NCBI GenBank assembly: GCA_017536845.1
Contig: JAFWCP010000516.1
Location: 1 to 5,082, forward strand
Direction of reading: 5' to 3'
Origin: Solobacterium sp.
GTDB lineage: Bacteria; Bacillota_I; Bacilli_A; Erysipelotrichales; Erysipelotrichaceae
DNA length: 5,082 nt
Made by a program: the position numbers and the translations under genes
The notes under the pieces: model-generated
What the model saw: only the letters and a program-made list of their open reading frames with translations
The model's database searches: none
Told to the model about the DNA's origin: nothing
Shown: piece by piece, positions 1-3,539 of the stretch
How positions within the stretch are numbered: the first letter of the stretch is position 1
Layout: each line of letters starts with the position of its first letter

Positions 1-60
1 AAAGCACTCCTCTTTCACAAGCGTTTCAAAATCCTGACACCCTTCACTGACCGGTTTCAT
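1..60 (-). CDS. N-terminus of a partial gene, possibly AAA-ATPase-like family
   Basis: Reading leftward from ATG at 60-58 there are 20 open codons to the window edge, giving MKPVSEGCQDFETLVKEECF. A good Shine-Dalgarno (AGGAG, positions 72-68) lies 7 bases upstream of the ATG, and an extended -10 promoter lies just before that, so this is very probably a true gene start. The peptide resembles the opening of the AAA-ATPase-like proteins that often carry a C-terminal PD-(D/E)XK nuclease-type domain (PF09820/DUF1703 type). Those typically begin with a 'P-x-G-x-x-D-F-x-x-L' pattern followed by 'YVDKT' and then a Walker A. Only the first pattern is inside the window, so the family is a recollection-based inference and no ATPase motif is visible. 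The gene lies 73 bases downstream of the lipoprotein stop, on the same strand. Confidence 0.6.
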   Translation of the reverse strand, partial: MKPVSEGCQDFETLVKEECF

Positions 61-80
61 GACACATCTCCTGTTTTGCA

Positions 81-89
81 AGTATACCA
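81..89 (-). promoter_or_regulatory. Extended -10 promoter for the leftmost gene
   Basis: On the minus strand the hexamer TATACT (86 to 81) is preceded by TGG (89 to 87), matching an extended -10 (TGn-TATAAT, 5 of 6 in the hexamer). No convincing -35 is found at 16-18 bases, which is tolerable for extended -10 promoters. Predicted transcription would start near 74, giving a leader of about 14 bases containing the AGGAG site. This suggests the leftmost gene is transcribed independently of the lipoprotein gene upstream of it. Confidence 0.45.
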
Positions 90-133
90 TGAATCCCTTC
101 CGGCAAATGTATCAGAAAGGATGAGATTCTCTT

Positions 134-1843
134 TCAGGATTCCGGAATATCTTTCAGCGCCAGATCCAGATACTGTTTCCGATAGGATTCCCTTGCCTCA
201 GCATAGAGTTCGGCATACGTAATGCCGAATGCTTTCTGTAATGAAACCCCGTTGATATAAGCATTCACTGCTTCATCAATGCCGTACGTTTCGGCAAGAT
301 ATTCAAATACGGCTTCGGCCTCCGGATACCCCAGGGCATTGCCGTCATTCTGTTTCCTCCCGTTCCTGTCCCCACGCTTGGAGGCGACAGAACTGTCATA
401 CTTCGTCCTGATCTGGCTTCTTTTGATCTCCCCTTCCAGCATGATGGCGCTGATCCCGTAGGCATGATAGTATGCCTCAAGGTCATCATAGCCTGTCACT
501 TCTTTCGGGCAGAACGTCTGGTACAGGTTCCAGACGCTGTTGTGGAAGACCAGGTCATCTGCCTCTGCTTCCCGGCTGCTGGCCAGAACAAAGAAATCAA
601 GATATTCCCTGTAACCTTTGCATATGGTATGATCCGGCTCAAAGCGTGTTGCTGCGGCAAAGCTGAAATAATCCGCAACAGCTTCATACTGCCAGGCAAA
701 GCTTTCATCCGTCGGCTGTTCCAGAAGCAGGTGCACCGTTTCATGCCATACAGCATCGGCTTTCGTCAGACAGATCTCATTCCTGTAAATTTCCGCATAT
801 GTATGGCCCGTGGGATCCTGCATCACAATGCGGAAGGGTTCCGCATATTTCTGACGGGCGATGTCAATGACCGAAGGCGCTTCTTTTTCGATCTGTTCCA
901 GAACCATGTCCATGCCGGCCAGGTAACTGCAGATCAAGGTATACAGATCATCCGCTTCTTTCATGAAGCTGTTTTCTTCAATGGCGAAGGTAATGTTATC
1001 AACATCCAGAGCACACACATAATGCTTCGGGTACGAAAGCTTCATGGATACTGCTTTGCTGCTGCCTTCCGGCAGATCGCCAAGATCTTCAAGGCCCATG
1101 CTCTGTTTCCAGTCTGAAAGAATGCGGCTGTGGTCCAGAGTCGCGCAGAAGGATGAAAACCCCTCCTTTTCAATGATAAACGCCGTCAGACTGCGGGCGG
1201 TCTGGCGGGCAGCCCTGACCGTTTCTTCATCCGCAAGCAGCGGGCACATATATACCGGTGAGCATGACAGCGTAAGGTCATGACCCCCTTCCGCATAATA
1301 CGCCTTCAGGCTTTCCTCATCCGCTTCTTCAAACACATATGCCGCAAAGCCGGCCTGCTGCCATCCTGCTAAGCCATAGGCAGCTCCCAGCAGCTGTTCA
1401 CGATACGCGCCGCTGCTCAGATCCTGCGGAGTGCAGAAGACCTGCGTCCCCAGGACCATGGGACTGCCCGACAGGGTTTCCCCGACGATATAAACCGTCA
1501 CTTCTTTCCCCTTTGTCCCTGCGGCATTGGCTGCTTCGGCAAGATCTCTGCCGATGGCCTTGGCACTTTCCCGCAATGCCGTTTCTTCATAGACTCTGTC
1601 TTCCATATGCACGCTGAAAGAGTCCGCTGAAAGCATGTGCGTTGCAAAAACCGCCATATAGTCATCACTGCGGTTGTGCCTGCCCTCTGCCACAGGCATC
1701 TCGTCGATTGCTTTCTCAAGCTGTGCCGTTTCCTGCGCCGTGACCACCGCCTGTTCATTGCCGGATGATGAATTCACACGGCTGCAGCCGGTCGCCATTC
1801 CCAGCACCAGGAACACAGCCAGAATTCTGTTTCTCTTTTTCAC
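134..1843 (-). CDS. Predicted lipoprotein with an HExxH metallopeptidase-like motif
   Basis: This is a 569-residue protein of unknown specific function, predicted to be lipid-anchored on the outer face of the membrane. The start is GTG at 1843-1841; GGAGG (1855-1851) sits 7 bases upstream. Residues 1-19 form a basic then hydrophobic signal peptide ending MATG, with C20 as the likely lipidated cysteine (A-T-G-C is a slightly atypical lipobox). A polar Ser/Asn-rich linker follows to about residue 35. Around residues 350-400 lies the clearest signature: HETVH at 367-371, then YEAVADYF with E387 and D391, a gluzincin-like zinc site in which H367, H371 and E387 would bind zinc and E368 would be catalytic. 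The H371-E387 gap is 16 residues. Residues 479-502 are charged and low in complexity, probably a loop. The region around 146-172 (LLGAAYGLAGWQQAGFAAYVFE) looks like a degenerate peptidase helix pair. No terminator was seen after the stop. I do not recognise a named family, so peptidase activity is inference. Confidence 0.85.
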   Translation of the reverse strand: MKKRNRILAVFLVLGMATGCSRVNSSSGNEQAVVTAQETAQLEKAIDEMPVAEGRHNRSDDYMAVFATHMLSADSFSVHMEDRVYEETALRESAKAIGRDLAEAANAAGTKGKEVTVYIVGETLSGSPMVLGTQVFCTPQDLSSGAYREQLLGAAYGLAGWQQAGFAAYVFEEADEESLKAYYAEGGHDLTLSCSPVYMCPLLADEETVRAARQTARSLTAFIIEKEGFSSFCATLDHSRILSDWKQSMGLEDLGDLPEGSSKAVSMKLSYPKHYVCALDVDNITFAIEENSFMKEADDLYTLICSYLAGMDMVLEQIEKEAPSVIDIARQKYAEPFRIVMQDPTGHTYAEIYRNEICLTKADAVWHETVHLLLEQPTDESFAWQYEAVADYFSFAAATRFEPDHTICKGYREYLDFFVLASSREAEADDLVFHNSVWNLYQTFCPKEVTGYDDLEAYYHAYGISAIMLEGEIKRSQIRTKYDSSVASKRGDRNGRKQNDGNALGYPEAEAVFEYLAETYGIDEAVNAYINGVSLQKAFGITYAELYAEARESYRKQYLDLALKDIPES

Positions 1844-1871
1844 GATTCTTCCTCCGAAATGGTTTTTTAAA

Positions 1872-1877
1872 ATTATA
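1872..1877 (-). promoter_or_regulatory. -10 box of the lipoprotein gene promoter
   Basis: A perfect TATAAT reads on the minus strand from 1877 to 1872, 28 bases upstream of the GTG start, and the leader between them holds GGAGG. The -35 region at normal spacing (about 1895-1900, reading AGCAGT) is a poor match, so the promoter may need an activator. A small inverted repeat, GACA-AAA-TGTC (1901-1911), lies immediately upstream and could be a protein site, but this is speculative. Confidence 0.5.
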
Positions 1878-1930
1878 CCGGACAGGCGGGATGCACTGCT
1901 GACAAAATGTCCTGAATTTTCATCCGGTAC

Positions 1931-1959
1931 TTGCTTTTTCAGCGATAGTATGCTGTAAT
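1931..1959 (+). promoter_or_regulatory. Promoter driving the riboswitch transcript
   Basis: A -35 TTGCTT (1931-1936) is separated by exactly 17 bases from a -10 TGTAAT (1954-1959), which is also preceded by TG at the extended -10 position (1951-1952). Initiation about 7 bases further on would fall at A1966, essentially the first base of aptamer helix P1 (1965). This promoter-aptamer fit independently supports both calls. It is divergent from the lipoprotein promoter. Confidence 0.65.
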
Positions 1960-1964
1960 TGTCT

Positions 1965-2061
1965 CACCTATAAAGAGTGCGCGAAGGGACAGCCCCGATG
2001 ACCGCACGCCAACCTGCCGGATATGGTAAGGTGGCAAAGGCTGAACGATGGGTGCGTATCC
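1965..2061 (+). promoter_or_regulatory. SAM-clan riboswitch aptamer, SAM-I/IV-like
   Basis: This is an S-adenosylmethionine-sensing leader RNA. Seen by hand folding: P1 pairs CACCTAT (1965-1971) with ATGGGTG (2048-2054). AAAGAG follows P1. P2 pairs GTGCG (1977-1981) with CGCAC (2003-2007) around a K-turn-like GA (1983-1984)/GA (2000-2001) and GGG/CCC. P3 pairs GCC (2008-2010) with GGC (2033-2035), then AA (2011-2012) faces U2032, then CC/GG and GCC/GGU. The AA/U internal loop inside GC pairs is the known SAM pocket of the S-box clan. The common GGCAACC...GGTGCC is here GCCAACC...GGTGGC, a compensatory pair swap. The P2 loop AGCC (1991-1994) can pair with GGCT (2039-2042). No P4 fits in the 12 bases between P3 and P1. 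The P3 loop GGATAT (2019-2024) can pair with GTATCC (2056-2061), the PK-2 feature of SAM-IV and SAM-I/IV. Exact subclass and ligand binding are inferred. Confidence 0.85.
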
Positions 2062-2072
2062 GTGATTCTGAC

Positions 2073-2097
2073 CACCCATCCGACGATGGGTGTTTTT
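2073..2097 (+). terminator. Riboswitch-controlled intrinsic terminator
   Basis: CACCCATC (2073-2080), loop CGAC, GATGGGTG (2085-2092) and TTTTT (2093-2097) form a perfect 8-bp stem and U-tract. The 5' arm can pair equally well with an identical GATGGGTG at 2047-2054, which contains the 3' strand of aptamer helix P1. With SAM bound, P1 holds the first copy, the hairpin forms and transcription stops. Without SAM, 2047-2054 pairs with 2073-2080 as an antiterminator and transcription continues into the gene at 2138. The gene should therefore be expressed when SAM is scarce. Confidence 0.88.
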
Positions 2098-2137
2098 CGT
2101 TGCCTCTTTACAGGAAAGTCATGAACGGAGGTAATGA

Positions 2138-2425
2138 ATGATGACAAAGACAATCAAGGCATTAAGTGAAATGGAAGGCAGAGTGTATGTGCATCTTGCG
2201 GATGCTGAAACGGGGGAAAGGTTTCTTTGGCAGGCTGAACAGGAAGGCTTTACATTCACCGACGGCGCCAGACCGACAGAGAGGCATTATTCCGAAATCA
2301 TGGCGGTCAACCATGACCGTACGATCAACTATGTCGGATTTGCCGGCCATATGGCGTACGGCAGCGCCGACAGGATCGGCAATGAAACTCTGATCAGGGT
2401 TGACTTCAAGGCGTATATGCGCTGA
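2138..2425 (+). CDS. Conserved-looking 95-residue protein under SAM riboswitch control, function unknown
   Basis: The product is a small, soluble, acidic-to-neutral protein with no signal peptide, membrane segment or metal-binding Cys cluster. The start is one of two adjacent in-frame ATGs (2138 or 2141); GGAGG at 2127-2131 is 6 or 9 bases upstream, so either works. The N-terminal part (about 14-37) alternates strand and helix: a VYVHL strand, then ETGERFLWQAEQEGFTF. This is followed by a turn-rich segment with DGARPTERHYSEIMAVN, then TINYVGFAGHMAYGSA (about 62-77) and a final strand LIRVDFKAYMR. This looks like a compact alpha/beta fold. The segments GFTF-DG-PTER and TINYVGFAGHMA feel conserved and resemble uncharacterised small proteins of gut Firmicutes, but I cannot name a family. 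No SAM-binding, methyltransferase or transporter motif is visible. It is the only gene between the riboswitch terminator and the downstream terminator, so it is monocistronic. Expression is predicted to rise when SAM is low. Confidence 0.85.
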   Translation: MMTKTIKALSEMEGRVYVHLADAETGERFLWQAEQEGFTFTDGARPTERHYSEIMAVNHDRTINYVGFAGHMAYGSADRIGNETLIRVDFKAYMR

Positions 2426-2443
2426 TCAAAGCCGTCCGGACAG

Positions 2444-2478
2444 AAACGCGGTGAAGCTGCATGCCTCACCGCGTTTTT
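2444..2478 (+). terminator. Intrinsic terminator in the convergent gap
   Basis: AAACGCGGTGA (2444-2454) and TCACCGCGTTT (2466-2476) form a perfect 11-bp stem with an 11-base loop, and the T-run spans 2474-2478. It starts 19 bases after the stop of the 95-residue gene. Read on the minus strand the same stem is followed by only TTT, so it may also weakly stop transcripts of the convergent DUF3737 gene, whose stop codon is at 2501-2499. Confidence 0.9.
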
Positions 2479-2498
2479 CATTTTCTTTCTTCCTGGGC

Positions 2499-3341
2499 TC
2501 AGCGGATGATGACCTCGCCGGTGCAGGGATAGACAGGATTGTCACGGATGATTTCCCCGATGCTGTCGGCGGCAATGACGCCGGAGCGGGGGTTTTTGAC
2601 CGAGTCGATATGCCCTTTGATATCAGCCTGCACATCCGAGTATTCAAACGAAAGGTCTGTCCCTTCCATCGTGCAGTCAATCAGCTTCAGGTTTTCGCAA
2701 TAGCATAACGGCTGGGTGCCGATGATCCGGCAGTTGATCAGGGTCAGGCCGTCGGAATACCAGGCAAGGTATTCTCCCTTGACGGTGCTGTTTCTGACAA
2801 CGACGTTCTTTGCGTGCCAGAAGGCATCCTTGGTATCCAGGATGCTGTCTTCAATGGTCAGGTTTTCCACATACTGGAAGGAATACTTGCCGCTCATGTG
2901 CACATTCCTGAGATGAATGTTCCGGCTGTCAAAGAAGATGTATTCGGAATTGATCTCTGTATCTTCCAGGGTGATGTCATGGGATTTCCAGCCGAATTCC
3001 GCGGAATCAATGCTGCTGTTCTGAATGGTGATATTGCCGCATTCCCGGACGGCCTTGATGCCGTTGAGCTTTGAAGAGGAGATAACTCCGTCATCAGAAT
3101 ACCAGAGGGCAGCCCTTGTACTGTCATCCATCGATACATGATCCAGCGTAAAGCCTCTGACATGCCATAAGGGATAGCGAAGGGAAAAGGAACTGTCCTT
3201 CACGACAATGTCCCTTGCTTCCTTCAGGGCAGACTCTCCGTCGGCAGGGCCGGCAAAGGTACAGGAAATCACATCGGTCTTTTCAACATGGTACAGGGCT
3301 CTTTCTTCATCAAACTGCCTGCCAGTCAACTGTGTGCGCAT
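2499..3341 (-). CDS. DUF3737 family protein, right-handed beta-helix-like
   Basis: This 280-residue cytoplasmic protein has no signal peptide. ATG at 3341-3339 is preceded by GGAGG (3351-3347) at 5 bases. It is recognised as the DUF3737 family (PF12541 as I recall it) from several segments. The N-terminal ERALY is followed by ISCTFAGPADGESALKEARDI (about 25-45) and then YPLWH (56-60). Near the C-terminus come the characteristic LTLINCRIIGTQPLCYCENLKLIDCTM (about 199-225) and IGEII. Residues about 45-240 are a run of short repeats of roughly 20 residues, each with an 'N-I/L/V-x-I/L/V-x-(N/D)-(S/C)' strand (NITIQNS, DITLEDT, NIHLRNV, NLTIEDS, NVVVRNS, LTLINC, NLKLIDC). These stack as coils of a parallel beta-helix with aromatic positions (W, Y, F) in register. 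The length is typical of the family and the gene appears intact. Its biochemical function is unknown; a carbohydrate-related role would be only a guess from the fold. Confidence 0.92.
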   Translation of the reverse strand: MRTQLTGRQFDEERALYHVEKTDVISCTFAGPADGESALKEARDIVVKDSSFSLRYPLWHVRGFTLDHVSMDDSTRAALWYSDDGVISSSKLNGIKAVRECGNITIQNSSIDSAEFGWKSHDITLEDTEINSEYIFFDSRNIHLRNVHMSGKYSFQYVENLTIEDSILDTKDAFWHAKNVVVRNSTVKGEYLAWYSDGLTLINCRIIGTQPLCYCENLKLIDCTMEGTDLSFEYSDVQADIKGHIDSVKNPRSGVIAADSIGEIIRDNPVYPCTGEVIIR

Positions 3342-3363
3342 AATAACCTCCTCTTTTCTGTGA

Positions 3364-3376
3364 CTGTATTATACAG
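3364..3376 (-). promoter_or_regulatory. -10 region of the DUF3737 promoter inside a palindrome
   Basis: TATAAT reads on the minus strand from 3373 to 3368, which would place initiation near 3361 and give a leader of about 20 bases holding GGAGG. The -35 at 17 bases (AGGAAA) is weak. The -10 lies inside CTGTAT-T-ATACAG (3364-3376), a perfect 13-base inverted repeat, with a second 8-base palindrome GACATGTC (3376-3383) directly upstream. A repressor operator overlapping the -10 is possible but not shown. Confidence 0.5.
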
Positions 3377-3415
3377 ACATGTCAGAAAGATTTCCTTTCC
3401 TTTGCCCGGAAACTG

Positions 3416-3441
3416 CCATTGGCTGCAGGATAAGCCAATGG
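3416..3441. repeat. 9-bp perfect inverted repeat in the divergent intergenic region
   Basis: CCATTGGCT (3416-3424) and AGCCAATGG (3433-3441) are exact inverted copies separated by 8 bases. There is no T-run on either side, so it is not an obvious intrinsic terminator. It lies between the minus promoter near 3368 and the plus promoter at 3491-3519, upstream of both predicted starts, so it would not be in either leader RNA. A two-fold symmetric regulator site is the simplest reading. The rest of 3384-3490 shows no gene on either strand, only a small palindrome CAGAG-C-CTCTG at 3451-3461. Confidence 0.5.
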
Positions 3442-3467
3442 TCCCTGCCGCAGAGCCTCTGATACGA

Positions 3468-3527
3468 GTATTTTCCATTGCCTTCTTGCTTTGAAATCCA
3501 CCAAATCGCAGCTTAAAATGGAAATAC
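3468..3527. repeat. Imperfect inverted repeat flanking the Big2 gene promoter
   Basis: GTATTTTCCATT (3468-3479) is the inverted copy of AATGGAAATAC (3517-3527) apart from one extra T, so 11 pairs with a single bulge. The arms enclose the -35 and overlap the end of the -10 of the predicted promoter. It may be a looping or operator pair, or chance. Confidence 0.3.
3491..3519 (+). promoter_or_regulatory. Promoter of the Big2-domain gene
   Basis: TTGAAA (3491-3496, 5 of 6 to consensus) and TAAAAT (3514-3519, 5 of 6) are separated by exactly 17 bases. Initiation near 3526 would give a very short leader of about 14 bases before ATG at 3540, with a purine-rich AAAGAAG as the only Shine-Dalgarno candidate. 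It is divergent from the DUF3737 promoter. Confidence 0.65.
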
Positions 3528-3539
3528 CATAAAGAAGAA

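Noticed and set aside
61..133. Intrinsic terminator after the lipoprotein gene
   Set aside because: No GC-rich hairpin with a T-run is found on the minus strand between the stop and the next ATG, only an extended -10 promoter.
464..1117. 217-codon open frame on the plus strand inside the lipoprotein gene
   Set aside because: It is fully antisense to the lipoprotein, which has a signal peptide, a ribosome site, a promoter and a coherent peptidase motif. The plus frame has no such support.
1965..2054. c-di-GMP (GEMM) riboswitch, suggested by the GGCAAAGGC stretch near 2033
   Set aside because: The GEMM core motifs and two-helix layout are not present. The P1, P2 and P3 pairings and the AA/U internal loop fit the SAM clan instead.
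2134..2169. ATG at 2134 in another frame between the Shine-Dalgarno and the 95-residue gene
   Set aside because: It would encode only about 11 residues and is only 2 bases from the Shine-Dalgarno. The ATGs at 2138 and 2141 have better spacing and a long open frame.
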